DNA of 64,000 nucleotides from positions 1-64,000 of the forward strand of contig NZ_CAKKNA010000012.1 of NCBI RefSeq assembly GCF_918741275.1. The letters are read 5' to 3'. The translations under genes were made by a program, and so were the position numbers. This document shows, in pieces, positions 15,785-24,928 of the stretch; the stretch's first letter is position 1, and every line of letters begins with the position of its first letter. The stretch comes from Bacillus sp. CECT 9360. Lineage in GTDB: Bacteria > Bacillota > Bacilli > Bacillales > DSM-1321. Under the pieces are notes generated by a model, which was not told the DNA's origin, ran no database searches, and was given only the letters and a program-made list of their open reading frames with translations.

Positions 15785-16658
15785 TTGCAGGTGAGAAGCC
15801 ATCGGTAATATCCATTTCTTCGGCTGAGTCCAGGATTTCTTTTGGCACCTCAATCGGTTTTACTCCATTAAAATTACTGAAGGTACTATTTGATTTTTGG
15901 CTGATTGTAATTTCTTCATTTTGTTCTTCGGTGACAATTTCCATTTCATTTATCAGCTTAGTTGGGTAGAAGGTTTTTTTATCGATATGATACACATAGG
16001 TAAGCTTTTTAATATCCATGTTATCCCCAAGCTGAAGGCTTTCGGCAAGCTCGGGACTCAGGTTATTTTTCAGTTCTTCCTGCAGGAAGTCTTGGAATTT
16101 TTCACCGGAAGCGTGTAAGGTTAAAATATAGCTTGAATCATTACTTTCGAATGAGATGTCTTTGAGGTATTCCTGCATACTCTTTAGCTCCGCAGATGGA
16201 TCTGCTTGTGAATTTTGTATCTGCAATAGTTCAGTTGACATATTTTTCGGAAGTTTAATCCACTTTTGTGTGAGCGGATCGAACTGGAAGAAGCCATCGT
16301 GAGTCAAGTAGCTTTCGGTATCCTGAGGAGGCTGTCCCTCAAGTGTCATATTCATTTTTTGATAAAGGCTGAGCGGATCTTTCACTACATCCATCTTAAT
16401 TTCGGAGTTAATCATAAACGGCTGTGGCTGATCCTTCAAAGTGATCGACTGATTTAGTTCGGAGACCAGTGTCAGGCTTTTAAGCTTATTCGAGACTTCA
16501 ACTGTTTTCTCGTAAACCTGTTCCAGAGTTAGTTCCTCCATCTCTCCGCTATCGGCAGCCTTCTTATTGGACGAACCTTCCACAACAGGTTCCGCCTTTT
16601 GATCACAGGCGCTTACAAGCAAAATCAAAACGGGAATGCAAATAAGAAACTTTTTCAT
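15552..16658 (-). CDS. Lipoprotein, DUF6612-like, with unusual C-terminal extension
   Basis: The product starts MKKFLICIPVLILLVSACDQ, a lipoprotein signal with lipobox VSAC. Residues about 35-290 resemble secreted Bacillus lipoproteins (DUF6612-like, LolA-related) with motifs such as KSLTLVSELNQSITL and KLTYVYHIDKKTFYPT. GAGGAG precedes the ATG at 16658. After about residue 291 the frame continues for about 77 codons antisense to the 101-aa gene, and that part is His/Pro-rich and unlike the rest. A TAA lies one base out of frame at the junction. A frameshift or lost stop is likely. Confidence 0.8.
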   Translation of the reverse strand: MKKFLICIPVLILLVSACDQKAEPVVEGSSNKKAADSGEMEELTLEQVYEKTVEVSNKLKSLTLVSELNQSITLKDQPQPFMINSEIKMDVVKDPLSLYQKMNMTLEGQPPQDTESYLTHDGFFQFDPLTQKWIKLPKNMSTELLQIQNSQADPSAELKSMQEYLKDISFESNDSSYILTLHASGEKFQDFLQEELKNNLSPELAESLQLGDNMDIKKLTYVYHIDKKTFYPTKLINEMEIVTEEQNEEITISQKSNSTFSNFNGVKPIEVPKEILDSAEEMDITDGFSPAIILISPCFQYDFSLPHRPVHESFHKSSEGSHHRHRFPGHNDTEHKEHGPDKNSGFPLNNFDQNIPSTGLLLRLSLQF

Positions 16659-16770
16659 TCTGTTGCTCCTCTCGATATTGGAATATAAATACAGGATAAA
16701 TGATTTTCTTGTCTTATGGTGTAAAATGATGTAAAACAGTGCTTTTTCTCTATGGATTGGAGCGGATATT

Positions 16771-17244
16771 TTGAAACCATTTGTGGATGCCAATGGATAT
16801 GTAGTGAATTTTTCCTATGATAAAAATGCGTTTGGTGACGCATGGCATGTATTAGTGCTGTGCCGATTCGGAAATAAGTGGGTACTGACGAACCATGCGG
16901 AGCGCGGTTTGGAATTTCCAGGTGGTAAGCGGGAAAAAGGAGAGACGATTGAAAAAGCGGCAGAGCGTGAGGTTTTTGAAGAAACTGGAGGGGTGACGAA
17001 TGAGTTCATCTATCTTGGCCAATATCGGGTCGACTCTCCTGAAGAGACCTTCATAAAATCGATCTATTTTGCTGAACTTCAGGAACTAAAGACCAGAGAC
17101 AACTATATGGAAACGAACGGACCTGTTCTGATGCAAAGTCTGCCTGATGACGTAAAGGCAGATGCAAGATTTAGTTTTATTATGAAGGACGAGATCCTGC
17201 CGCTCAGCTTACAGGCCCTGCAATCATTAGAAAAAGGAATATAG
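16771..17244 (+). CDS. ytkD: Nudix hydrolase YtkD
   Basis: A 157-residue Nudix protein. B. subtilis YtkD acts on 8-oxo-dGTP and related nucleotides and has RNA 5'-pyrophosphohydrolase activity. The Nudix box spans residues 51-73 with GGKREKGE, REVFEETG and the conserved Glu pair. The start is a TTG at 16771 with GGAG 8 bp upstream. Its neighbours match the B. subtilis order (luxS, ytzI, dps, ytkD). A shared terminator with ytlD follows. Confidence 0.9.
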   Translation: MKPFVDANGYVVNFSYDKNAFGDAWHVLVLCRFGNKWVLTNHAERGLEFPGGKREKGETIEKAAEREVFEETGGVTNEFIYLGQYRVDSPEETFIKSIYFAELQELKTRDNYMETNGPVLMQSLPDDVKADARFSFIMKDEILPLSLQALQSLEKGI

Positions 17245-17270
17245 GGAGATTATTCCCTGCTATTCCTTTT
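17232..17270. terminator. Bidirectional terminator, ytkD / ytlD
   Basis: AAAAGGAATA...GGGA, loop GATTAT, TCCC...TATTCCTTTT form a long stem with a small internal loop between convergent genes. Confidence 0.82.
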
Positions 17271-18064
17271 CAGTGTTTTTTTATCAGTTTCCTTTCAAGC
17301 AGTTCGACGAGCTGATACATAATTGAAGCGAATACAGCGATGATCATCAATGAAAGCATAACAAGGTTGAAATTGAAAACCTGGAAACCATAGATGATCA
17401 TATAGCCCAACCCTTTTTCAGAAACCAGGAACTCCCCCACGATTACTCCTACCCATGACAATCCGACATTTACTTTCAAGGTTGAGATGATGGTTGGAAA
17501 CGAGGCCGGAAGGATGGCTTCCTTAAACATTTGCGAGCGGTTTGCACCAAAGGTTTGCAGTACTTTTAAATAATTTGGATCGACTTCTTTGAACGAGGAG
17601 TATACGACAATCGTTGTGATGATAATTGAGATGATCGCTCCCATCGCGATGATCGAGGTGAGGCTCGGTCCTAGGGCAACGATTAAAATAGGGCCGAGGG
17701 CTACTTTTGGCATCGCGTTTAAAATGACGAGATAAGGATCCAATATTTTTGATAGAAACGGGGACCACCATAGGATAGCAGCGAGAATCGTCCCAAGCAG
17801 TGTCCCGAGGATAAAGCCGAGCACGGTTTCAAATACGGTGACGCTCAAATGTGACAGCAAGGTTCCATCCATAACCTTATCGGTGAAAAGATTCCATACC
17901 TTTGATGGTGAACTAAAGATCAGCGGGTCAATCCATTCCAATCGTGAAAGACTTTCCCATGAAGCAAAGAAAACAGTGAAGATTAACAATTGGAAAATGC
18001 GGATCCAGCGCTTTTCCTTTTGTAGAGAAGCTTTGTATTGATCATGGAGGCTTTTAATGTTCAA
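17270..18064 (-). CDS. ytlD: ABC transporter permease (YtlD)
   Basis: A membrane component of an SsuC/TauC/ThiX-type importer, about 264 residues with six predicted membrane helices. The cytoplasmic coupling loop is visible as [20 protein letters not shown] (EAA-type). The TTG at 18064 is chosen because AAGGAG lies 10 bp upstream; it overlaps the end of ytlC, as expected for coupling. An upstream extension to 18130 would lie within ytlC. Together with ytlC and ytlA it forms a complete importer; in B. subtilis these genes are linked to sulfur metabolism, but the substrate is not known to me. Confidence 0.88.
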   Translation of the reverse strand: MNIKSLHDQYKASLQKEKRWIRIFQLLIFTVFFASWESLSRLEWIDPLIFSSPSKVWNLFTDKVMDGTLLSHLSVTVFETVLGFILGTLLGTILAAILWWSPFLSKILDPYLVILNAMPKVALGPILIVALGPSLTSIIAMGAIISIIITTIVVYSSFKEVDPNYLKVLQTFGANRSQMFKEAILPASFPTIISTLKVNVGLSWVGVIVGEFLVSEKGLGYMIIYGFQVFNFNLVMLSLMIIAVFASIMYQLVELLERKLIKKH

Positions 18065-18824
18065 GACTCTCAAGCTCCTTCCATATCGTTTGAAATAAAT
18101 CTGTATACATGGGATGGTTCCTTGCTTCAAATGGAGATAGTGAACGAAGCTCTAGTGGGATGGTGAAAGACTTTTGGATTCTCCCTGGTTGGGCCGAGAA
18201 TAAATAAATTTTGTCACTCATCGCAATCGACTCACCGATATCATGTGTCACGAGAACGGCTGTTTTTCGAAATGCCTTCAGGGTTTCGGATACGAGGTCT
18301 TCAAGCTTTAGCTTGGTTTGGTAATCGAGTGCCGAAAACGGTTCATCCAATAATAATATTTTCGGATCGACAGCGAGAGTCCTTGCCAATGCTGCCCTTT
18401 GTCTCATTCCTCCGGAAAGCTGGCCTGGGAACTGCTTCTCGACTCCCTGCAATCCAACATCCTCAAGCAGCTTGAATGCTTGATTTCTGGATTCAGTTTC
18501 ATCTCTGTTTAATAGCTTCAACCCAAGCGTAATATTCTCTTCTATCGTCTTCCATGGAAACAGATAATCCTGCTGAAGCATATAGCCGATTGAGAGTTCT
18601 TTACCTGTGTTTAATGGTTTGTTTTCTAATAATATACTTCCTGACGTCGGAGATAAAAGCCCGGCTATAATTGACAGCAGCGTCGTTTTTCCGCAACCGC
18701 TTGGACCGAGGAAGGAGGTGAATTCACCTTCCTCAATGTCCAGGCTAATATTATTTAATGCAGTGGTCGCTGTTTTTTCTGAAAAATACGTATGATGAAT
18801 ATTCTTCACCGATAAAAACCCCAT
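18054..18824 (-). CDS. ytlC: ABC transporter ATP-binding protein (YtlC)
   Basis: The ATPase subunit of the same importer. 256 residues with Walker [10 protein letters not shown] (about 39-47), Q-loop QQDYLFPW, signature LSGGMRQR (about 140-147), Walker B ILLLDEP and H-loop VLVTHD. GAGGAGG lies before the ATG at 18824. It is 13 bp from the upstream substrate-binding gene and overlaps the downstream permease gene. Confidence 0.93.
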   Translation of the reverse strand: MGFLSVKNIHHTYFSEKTATTALNNISLDIEEGEFTSFLGPSGCGKTTLLSIIAGLLSPTSGSILLENKPLNTGKELSIGYMLQQDYLFPWKTIEENITLGLKLLNRDETESRNQAFKLLEDVGLQGVEKQFPGQLSGGMRQRAALARTLAVDPKILLLDEPFSALDYQTKLKLEDLVSETLKAFRKTAVLVTHDIGESIAMSDKIYLFSAQPGRIQKSFTIPLELRSLSPFEARNHPMYTDLFQTIWKELESLEH

Positions 18825-18837
18825 GGTCTAGCCTCCT

Positions 18838-19830
18838 CTATTTAGAGACCTTTTCGGCAAAGTCGGTGTTTACCAATTCATTGTACTCGATTCTCTTTGG
18901 CAGCTCTCCAGCTTCATCCATGATGTTCTGCAGATTATCCCATTCTTGTTTATCGAGAATTGGATCTTCCGCAAAAGAGCCCTGGCTTTTATATCGATCG
19001 ATTACCATTTCAATCGTTTCAAGGTCGGTATCTTCAAAGAATGGATGAATGATCTTGGCTGTTTCTGCAGCGCTCTCTTTTTGGACAAAGTCCTGCGCCT
19101 TTTTCACTGCGCGTGTGAATTTCTCGATCGTTTCTTTGTTTTCTTTTATATAGCTTTGTTTAGACATAAATGTCGTATAAGGAACATGCCCTGATTCGGT
19201 ACCAAATGAAGCCACAATATATCCTTTGCCTTCTTTTTCAAACACGCTTGCGGTCGGTTCAAAAAGCTGGACAAAGTCTCCTGTTCCGGAAGCAAAGGCT
19301 GTTGAAATATTAGCATAGTCGATATTTTGGATGAGCTTCAAATCACTTTTAGGATCAATGTCGTGTTTTTTCAGAACAAATTCTCCGACCATCTGGGGCA
19401 TCCCCCCTTTACGCTGTCCAAGGAAGGTGCTGCCCTCAAGCATGTTCCATTCGAAGTGATCCATCTTCTTTCTGGAAACAAGGAAAGTGCCGTCTGTCTG
19501 AGTCAGTTGGGCAAAATTGATTACCGGGTCTTTAGGATCTTGTGCGGCAACATAAACGGAAGTCTCTGAACCTACGAGGGCAACGTCAGCTCCGTTTGAA
19601 AGCAGTGCTGTCATTGTCTTGTCTCCACCGGGTGTCGTCTTTAAATCGACATCCAAACCTTCTTCTTTGAAAAATCCTTTTTCAAGCGCTACATATTGTG
19701 GAGCGTAAAAAATGGAACGTGTTACTTCGGCCACTCTTACCTTTTGCACATCCTCCTTGCCGCATGCGGCGAGGGAGACAATCAGAATGAAGCTAAGTAA
19801 AAGAAATATGCCTATTTTTAACCTTTTCAT
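18838..19830 (-). CDS. ytlA: ABC transporter substrate-binding lipoprotein (YtlA)
   Basis: A 330-residue NMT1/THI5- or SsuA-like periplasmic-binding-fold lipoprotein. The signal peptide ends at LAAC (lipobox), so it is anchored outside the membrane. SIFYAPQYVALEKGFFKEEG and PGGDKTMTALLSNGADVALVG (split here by its fold) are typical of this class. AAAGGAGG precedes the ATG. It is the first gene of a ytlA-ytlC-ytlD operon. In the 230-bp upstream gap a small palindrome TATCG-TATT-CGATA (19882-19895) may be regulatory. Sulfonate, taurine or pyrimidine-like ligands are possible. Confidence 0.88.
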   Translation of the reverse strand: MKRLKIGIFLLLSFILIVSLAACGKEDVQKVRVAEVTRSIFYAPQYVALEKGFFKEEGLDVDLKTTPGGDKTMTALLSNGADVALVGSETSVYVAAQDPKDPVINFAQLTQTDGTFLVSRKKMDHFEWNMLEGSTFLGQRKGGMPQMVGEFVLKKHDIDPKSDLKLIQNIDYANISTAFASGTGDFVQLFEPTASVFEKEGKGYIVASFGTESGHVPYTTFMSKQSYIKENKETIEKFTRAVKKAQDFVQKESAAETAKIIHPFFEDTDLETIEMVIDRYKSQGSFAEDPILDKQEWDNLQNIMDEAGELPKRIEYNELVNTDFAEKVSK

Positions 19831-20060
19831 GTGAATCTTCCTCCTTTTTGTTCATTTTTGCGTATGTGTATGGGCCTAACATATCGTATTCGATAAACAA
19901 AAATGTGTGATTGCCTATGGAACACTTTTGAAACCTAGGGTTTGACTATCCAGGTTCACCGGGAACAAGAAAGCATTGAAGCATTTTTCATGATTCCTAT
20001 GGGATAGATGGACATGTTTGTTTTACAATAAGATCAAAAGCGGTGAAAGGAGAATCTGGC

Positions 20061-20852
20061 ATGAAAGACGGCACCATTATTGAAAAGCGACGTTTTCCAT
20101 CACCTCATCCGGGGATTCATCTTTATTCGATTACCTATCTTTCTCAAGGACTCAAAGTAAAGGGACTGTTAGCAGAGCCTATAGAGGGAGATATTCATGA
20201 TGGGTTTTTATATTTACGGGGAGGCATAAAGAATGTCGGTAAGGTCAGGCCGGGGAGGATCGTGCAGTTCGCAGCCCAGGGGTTTATTGTTTTTGCCCCT
20301 TTTTACCGGGGGAACCAGGGTGGTGAAGGGGATGAAGACTTTGCAGGCGAAGACCGGCAGGATGCAATTTCTGCATTTAACCTGCTTGAAAACCACCCAA
20401 GGGTTAGACCGAATTCCATTCATGTATTCGGCTTTTCACGAGGCGGGGTGATGGCTTTGTGGACGGCGATAAACTGTAAAAATACCGCTTCGGTTGTAAC
20501 CTGGGGAGGCGTTTCTGACATGTTCCTGACCTACGTAGAGAGAGAGGATCTTAGAAGAATGATGAAGCGGGTAATAGGGGGAACGCCAAAGAAATATCCT
20601 GAGGAATATGAGTATCGGACACCGTTATTTGAAGCGGATGAACTTATGGCACCTGTGCTCATCATTCACGGGGTACAGGATGAAAATGTTTCCGTCGAAC
20701 ATGCCCACCGGCTGGAAAAGATACTGAAAGCAAAGGATAAACCGGTTGAAAGCTGGTATTTTGACGACTTCACGCATTACTTTCCTCCCGCAACAAACCG
20801 GCGCGTCGTAGAAGATTTAACTCAGTGGATGAAACAGCAAACGGAAAAGTGA
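20061..20852 (+). CDS. ytmA: Alpha/beta hydrolase, YtmA-like
   Basis: A 263-residue prolyl-oligopeptidase-like hydrolase. The nucleophile elbow is GFSRGG (about residues 126-131), the acid is in VQDENVS and the His in DFTHYFPP, so the triad is complete. The substrate is unknown. AAAGGAG lies 8 bp before the ATG at 20061; the upstream GTG overlaps the ribosome site. It is followed by ytmB after 36 bp, as in B. subtilis. Confidence 0.85.
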   Translation: MKDGTIIEKRRFPSPHPGIHLYSITYLSQGLKVKGLLAEPIEGDIHDGFLYLRGGIKNVGKVRPGRIVQFAAQGFIVFAPFYRGNQGGEGDEDFAGEDRQDAISAFNLLENHPRVRPNSIHVFGFSRGGVMALWTAINCKNTASVVTWGGVSDMFLTYVEREDLRRMMKRVIGGTPKKYPEEYEYRTPLFEADELMAPVLIIHGVQDENVSVEHAHRLEKILKAKDKPVESWYFDDFTHYFPPATNRRVVEDLTQWMKQQTEK

Positions 20853-20888
20853 TACTATAGAGATATCTTACTAAGGAGGGTACGAATT

Positions 20889-21131
20889 ATGGGGATGCCA
20901 TTAGAACTCAATACCATGATTGTAACCAAAGGCCGGGAAAAGAGAGAAGAAGAGAATATTTTTCGTCTTACAAAGGATGGCTATCGTCTCTATCCGCTTG
21001 ATATTCCACTTGATATCCGGAAAACCATCCAAAGCGAGACGAGCGGGACGGCTGTCATACAAAAGCTGGAATGGGAGAGCGGGCAGACGATTATTATATA
21101 CAAACTGGTATCATTGAATTCCACAAACTGA
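20889..21131 (+). CDS. ytmB: YtmB (DUF2584) protein
   Basis: An 80-residue cytoplasmic protein beginning MGMPLELNTMIVTKGREKRE and ending YKLVSLNSTN. It matches YtmB of B. subtilis in length and pattern as I remember it. The function is unknown. AAGGAGGG precedes the ATG. It probably shares a transcript with ytmA, closed by a terminator. Confidence 0.88.
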   Translation: MGMPLELNTMIVTKGREKREEENIFRLTKDGYRLYPLDIPLDIRKTIQSETSGTAVIQKLEWESGQTIIIYKLVSLNSTN

Positions 21132-21133
21132 CG

Positions 21134-21160
21134 CAGGCCATATTGGTCTGTTTTTTTTAT
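21134..21160 (+). terminator. Terminator after ytmB
   Basis: CAGGCCA, loop TAT and TGGTCTG followed by a run of eight T. Confidence 0.88.
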
Positions 21161-21234
21161 GTAAAAAAATTTGCGGTATATGTAATATATCCCAACTTAT
21201 ATCGTCTAATAAGTGAGGGGAGGGTTCTAAGGGG

Positions 21235-21744
21235 ATGAATGAGAATGAACGAATAATAGAAAAATGGTTTCATGATTTTGAAGCGGACATCACCAAATAC
21301 CTTGTTTATTATACGGGTCATTCAGACGTGGAAGATTTAGTGCAAGATACGTTTCTTAAAGCGTTGCGGTCTTTCAACGGCTATAGGAAGGAATCGCATC
21401 CTAAAACCTGGCTGTTAAAAATTGCACGGAACACAGCGATTGATTCGTCAAAGAAGAAGAGTTTATGGAAACGGCTGCAGAAAAAACAAGATCTAACCCA
21501 AGGACATTCACAGCTACTCATTGAAGAGCTGTTGATTAGCAAAGAAAGATATGAAAAGTTATATCAAGCGATAAATAGGCTGCCGGATCATTATCGTGAA
21601 GTGATTCTGCTGAGAGGAATCGCTGAGCTGTCACCGAAAGAGGCCGGAGAAGTATTGAAATGGAGCCCTAATAAACTCAATGTGACCTTCTTTAGGGCGA
21701 TACGAAAACTGAAGAAGCTGATGGAGGATGAAGAGAATGAATAA
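21235..21744 (+). CDS. ECF-type RNA polymerase sigma factor
   Basis: A 169-residue group IV sigma factor. Region 2 is visible in YTGHSDVEDLVQDTFLKAL and RKESHPKTWLLKIARNTAID; region 4 in INRLPDHYREVILLRGIAEL plus EVLKWSPNKLNVTFFRAIRK. It overlaps the next gene, a membrane protein of anti-sigma type, so the pair forms a signal-response unit. A CGTCTA at about 21202 resembles an ECF -10, but no AAC-type -35 lies at the right distance, so autoregulation is not shown. I cannot assign it to a named B. subtilis sigma factor. Confidence 0.9.
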   Translation: MNENERIIEKWFHDFEADITKYLVYYTGHSDVEDLVQDTFLKALRSFNGYRKESHPKTWLLKIARNTAIDSSKKKSLWKRLQKKQDLTQGHSQLLIEELLISKERYEKLYQAINRLPDHYREVILLRGIAELSPKEAGEVLKWSPNKLNVTFFRAIRKLKKLMEDEENE

Positions 21745-22690
21745 AGATCACGATGAAGATATGCTATTGAATGACCTGAAAAACCTCCCCGACTACCATT
21801 TGTCTGAACAGCAACGCAGTCGTATCCTGCATAATATTAAAAACTCGGAACAGTACAAAAAAAAGAGTTGGGTTCTCTTTAATAAGGGCATATACGCAGG
21901 AACTATTTGTATAGTGCTTTCATTGGCAGCGTTTTTAGCAATCATTTTATTTCAAAAAGAGGAGATAGATTATACCTCTTCCAATCCGGAGCAGGAGGTT
22001 CAATCAGGTGTTTACTTTGACAGGACGGATAAGGATGGGAATGTTATCCAAAAGAAGACACTTTACGGCATTCCAGGGCGGCTGGGCGTACTCAGACCTA
22101 TGGAATGGGTAGCTGAAGACCATAGAAATCTTTCTAAAATGATGATATTTCTTTGGGAAGACCAGAATGAAGATATGGTTGATGAAACATTAGAAGTAAC
22201 CGGGAAACAGGTGGATGGAAGTACATCAATTACACTAACCGAAACGGTTCTCACAAGCGGGCTGGATTCTGATGATGCCCATGCTTTAACAAAATTTACT
22301 CCATTTTCGGAGAAAGGTGAATGGATTTTATCTTTTAAGGTGAATGGCAAAGAACTTTCTAGCTTTACTGTTGATGTTAAAGAAGCGTACCCAAATAGTG
22401 GGAAAATCACGGTTTTAACATCAGGAGAGGATTTTCATACTGGGACTATGGATCATGTAGCGATTGAATATAAGGGAGATCAACTGCCAGAAGAATTAGA
22501 AGTGAAAGTTTCTAAGAAGTATAGCCTTGCACCATCCAAGACTTTTATCTTTGCCGCCAAGGAAGATTTTACTGATAGTGAAGGGAAACCCCTTTCCATA
22601 TACGATGGGCAGCTCGTTTTTGATAAAGAGGGCGATTGGCAAATTAAAATAGGAAATACAAAGATGAACGTCCATGTTAAGAAAAAATAA
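21737..22690 (+). CDS. Membrane anti-sigma-like protein, partner of the ECF sigma factor
   Basis: A 317-residue protein with an N-terminal cytoplasmic part of about 55 residues (MLLNDLKNLPDYHLSEQQRS), one transmembrane helix (GTICIVLSLAAFLAIILF, about residues 57-74) and a large external domain rich in beta strands. This layout and the 8-bp overlap with the sigma gene suggest an anti-sigma factor that senses an extracellular cue. No zinc-binding HxxxCxxC is visible, so it is not a ZAS-type. GGAGG lies about 9 bp before the ATG at 21737. Confidence 0.8.
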   Translation: MNKDHDEDMLLNDLKNLPDYHLSEQQRSRILHNIKNSEQYKKKSWVLFNKGIYAGTICIVLSLAAFLAIILFQKEEIDYTSSNPEQEVQSGVYFDRTDKDGNVIQKKTLYGIPGRLGVLRPMEWVAEDHRNLSKMMIFLWEDQNEDMVDETLEVTGKQVDGSTSITLTETVLTSGLDSDDAHALTKFTPFSEKGEWILSFKVNGKELSSFTVDVKEAYPNSGKITVLTSGEDFHTGTMDHVAIEYKGDQLPEELEVKVSKKYSLAPSKTFIFAAKEDFTDSEGKPLSIYDGQLVFDKEGDWQIKIGNTKMNVHVKKK

Positions 22691-22691
22691 A

Positions 22692-22728
22692 AGAAGCCCA
22701 AATTCCAATTGATGGATTTTGGGCGTTT
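22692..22728. terminator. Bidirectional terminator, anti-sigma gene / pckA
   Basis: GCCCAAATTCC and a matching GGATTTTGGGC form the stem between the convergent genes. The side towards pckA has A-rich flanks. Confidence 0.7.
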
Positions 22729-22738
22729 GAAACTCTTA

Positions 22739-24325
22739 TTAGGCATTCGGTCCGCCAAGCTCTTCGATATCGCTTGCAACGTTAGAGAATTTTTTAAAGT
22801 TAGCGCGGAATTTAGCTGCCAGCTCCGTAGCTTTGGCTTCGTATGCTGCTTTATCTTCCCATGTCTTGACAGGCTGTAATACAGTATCAGGTACACCTGG
22901 AACATGAAGCGGAATTTCCAATCCGAAAATATCATCCTTGATGGTTTCAACATTCGTCAATTCGCCTTCGAGCGCAGCCTGTACCATTGCGCGTGTATAA
23001 GCCAGCTTCATGCGGCTCCCGACACCGTACTCGCCGCCGGTCCAGCCGGTATTAACAAGATAAACCTTCGCTCCATGCTCATCGATTTTTTTTCCAAGCA
23101 TTTCTGCATAGTGTGTGGCTGGAAGCGGCAGAAATGGAGAACCGAAGCATGTGGAGAAGGTAGCCTCTGGAGAGGTAACCCCGCGCTCTGTTCCGGCCAG
23201 TTTGCTTGTGTAACCACTTAAAAAATGGAACATGGCTTGCTCTTTTGAAAGTTTGCTAATAGGTGGCAGTACACCAAAAGCATCGGCCGTTAAAAAGATA
23301 ATTGTATTTGGATGCCCTGCAATACTCGGATTCACGATATTGTCGATGGACTGGATCTGATAAGCAGCTCGAGTATTTTCAGTTAAGGCGTTATCATCAT
23401 AATCCGCGATTCTTGTATCTTCATCAACCACTACATTTTCCAGAACGGCTCCAAATCGAATCGCATCGAAAATCTGCGGTTCTTTTTCGCGGGATAAGTT
23501 AATGCATTTAGCATAACAGCCGCCCTCGATATTGAAAACGCCGTTATTGGACCAGCCATGCTCATCATCGCCGATCAGCTTACGGTTAGAATCAGCGGAT
23601 AAAGTGGTTTTACCCGTACCAGATAAACCGAAGAATAAGGCGACATCCCCTTCCCGGCCCACGTTTGCTGAGCAGTGCATTGGAAGAATTCCTTGTTCCG
23701 GCAGCAGGTAATTCATAATGGAAAAGACAGATTTCTTCATTTCACCTGCATATTCCGTCCCGCCTATCAAAACAGTGCGCCGCTCGAATGAAATGATGAT
23801 AAACGTTTCGGATTTCGTACCGTCAATCGCCGGATTTGCTTTAAAGTCCGGAGCGGAAATAACCGTGAATTCTGCTTTATGGCCCCTAAGTTCTTCTTCG
23901 TTTGGCCTAATGAACAATTGGTGGGCGAATAAATTATGCCACGCATATTCATTAATGACCTGAATCGGCAGACGGTACTTCTCATCGGCGCCGGCGAAAC
24001 CGTTAAATACAAAAATATCTTCTTTTTCTTTCAAATGACGGATCACTTTATCATATAAGTTTGAGAAAACTTCTTCGGAAATCGGCTGGTTCACTGCGCC
24101 CCAATCGATTTTGTCCCTTACGGAAGATTCTGCTACTGTATATTTATCCTTTGGAGAACGGCCTGTATACTTACCGGTCTCGGCTTTGACCGCACCCGTT
24201 GATGTAAGTGAACCTTCTTTCCGGTTCAATACTTTCTCGACTAATTGAGGAACAGAAAGTTGTACATTCACGTTGCTTCCGGCTAATAACTCGTGTAACT
24301 CATTTGAAATGTCAACAGAATTCAT
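22739..24325 (-). CDS. pckA: Phosphoenolpyruvate carboxykinase, ATP-dependent (PckA)
   Basis: Converts oxaloacetate and ATP to phosphoenolpyruvate, the entry step of gluconeogenesis. The 528 residues are normal for the ATP type. The kinase P-loop [12 protein letters not shown] and the metal motif LIGDDEHGW lie near residues 230-260. An Arg-rich substrate site near the N-terminus reads [20 protein letters not shown] precedes the ATG. The upstream region has an AT-rich promoter overlapped by a CcpN-like box, consistent with repression on glucose. Confidence 0.97.
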   Translation of the reverse strand: MNSVDISNELHELLAGSNVNVQLSVPQLVEKVLNRKEGSLTSTGAVKAETGKYTGRSPKDKYTVAESSVRDKIDWGAVNQPISEEVFSNLYDKVIRHLKEKEDIFVFNGFAGADEKYRLPIQVINEYAWHNLFAHQLFIRPNEEELRGHKAEFTVISAPDFKANPAIDGTKSETFIIISFERRTVLIGGTEYAGEMKKSVFSIMNYLLPEQGILPMHCSANVGREGDVALFFGLSGTGKTTLSADSNRKLIGDDEHGWSNNGVFNIEGGCYAKCINLSREKEPQIFDAIRFGAVLENVVVDEDTRIADYDDNALTENTRAAYQIQSIDNIVNPSIAGHPNTIIFLTADAFGVLPPISKLSKEQAMFHFLSGYTSKLAGTERGVTSPEATFSTCFGSPFLPLPATHYAEMLGKKIDEHGAKVYLVNTGWTGGEYGVGSRMKLAYTRAMVQAALEGELTNVETIKDDIFGLEIPLHVPGVPDTVLQPVKTWEDKAAYEAKATELAAKFRANFKKFSNVASDIEELGGPNA

Positions 24326-24368
24326 ATATGAGATACCTTCCTTTATAAATATTTAATTCAATGTAATT

Positions 24369-24396
24369 AGTATAACACATTTATATAAATAGTCTA
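24369..24396 (-). promoter_or_regulatory. pckA promoter with CcpN-like box
   Basis: The minus strand reads TAGACT (24391-24396), 16-bp spacer and TATACT (24369-24374). The eleven bases TGTGTTATACT (24369-24379) fit the published CcpN consensus TRTGHYATAYW at every position and overlap the -10. CcpN represses pckA and gapB on glycolytic carbon in B. subtilis. Confidence 0.7.
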
Positions 24397-24513
24397 TACT
24401 ATTAATTATAAAATTGTGAACATTTTCTTATGATTAATCTCCCACCAAATTTAGTTAACTGATTAGTTTTACCCAAGAGGAAGTAGCCTTTATGAAGGGA
24501 TGAGACTCAATAG

Positions 24514-24541
24514 TTGACTTTTTTTGAAATTTTGTTATGAT
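24514..24541 (+). promoter_or_regulatory. metK promoter
   Basis: TTGACT (24514-24519), 16-bp spacer and TATGAT (24536-24541), starting transcription just before the SAM riboswitch. Confidence 0.7.
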
Positions 24542-24558
24542 ACTAACTTGTACGGATT

Positions 24559-24700
24559 CTCTTATCCCGAGATGGTGGAGGGGACAGGCCCCTATGAAAC
24601 CCGGCAACCTGCCAAAAGATTTAAGTGATCATTCCTCTTAAGGGAATTTATTGGCGCTGGTGCTAACCTGATGCAAGGTCAAACCCTTGAACGATAAGAG
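24559..24700 (+). promoter_or_regulatory. SAM-I riboswitch (S-box) of metK
   Basis: The aptamer is closed by CTCTTATC/GATAAGAG (P1). It contains the conserved GAGATGGTGGAGGGACAGGC-like core (here with one extra G), the ATGAAACCCGGCAACC stretch, GGTGCTAACCTGATGCAAGG and the P4 region. It binds S-adenosylmethionine, so metK is switched off when SAM is abundant. The 3' strand of P1 (AGAGTGAAAGG) can pair with CCTTTCCTCT of the terminator, giving the antiterminator. Confidence 0.97.
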
Positions 24701-24723
24701 TGAAAGGATAGATGTTAGACAAC

Positions 24724-24759
24724 AAACCTTTCCTCTATGAGTAGGAAAGTTTTTTTTTG
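24724..24759 (+). terminator. Riboswitch-controlled terminator of metK
   Basis: AAACCTTTCCT, loop CTATGAGT and AGGAAAGTTT followed by a long T-run. Its 5' arm overlaps the antiterminator pairing site. Confidence 0.92.
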
Positions 24760-24928
24760 TATACAGTATGTAAAGAAACGGTAGAATAGTTGCTGTCATC
24801 ATACTAAAATGCATCTATGGTGGAAACTTAAAAGGGAATGAACTCCGTCGACAAATCATGGTAAAGGAAATGAAGCATCATTACGTTTCTTGAGCCTAAA
24901 AAAATATTAACCGTAAGGAGGAAATCAG

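Noticed and set aside
15781..15969. Short plus-strand ORFs inside the lipoprotein gene
   Set aside because: They are antisense to a clear lipoprotein and carry no ribosome site or known motif.
21195..21215. Autoregulated ECF promoter
   Set aside because: CGTCTA resembles an ECF -10, but no AAC motif is found 16-17 bp upstream.
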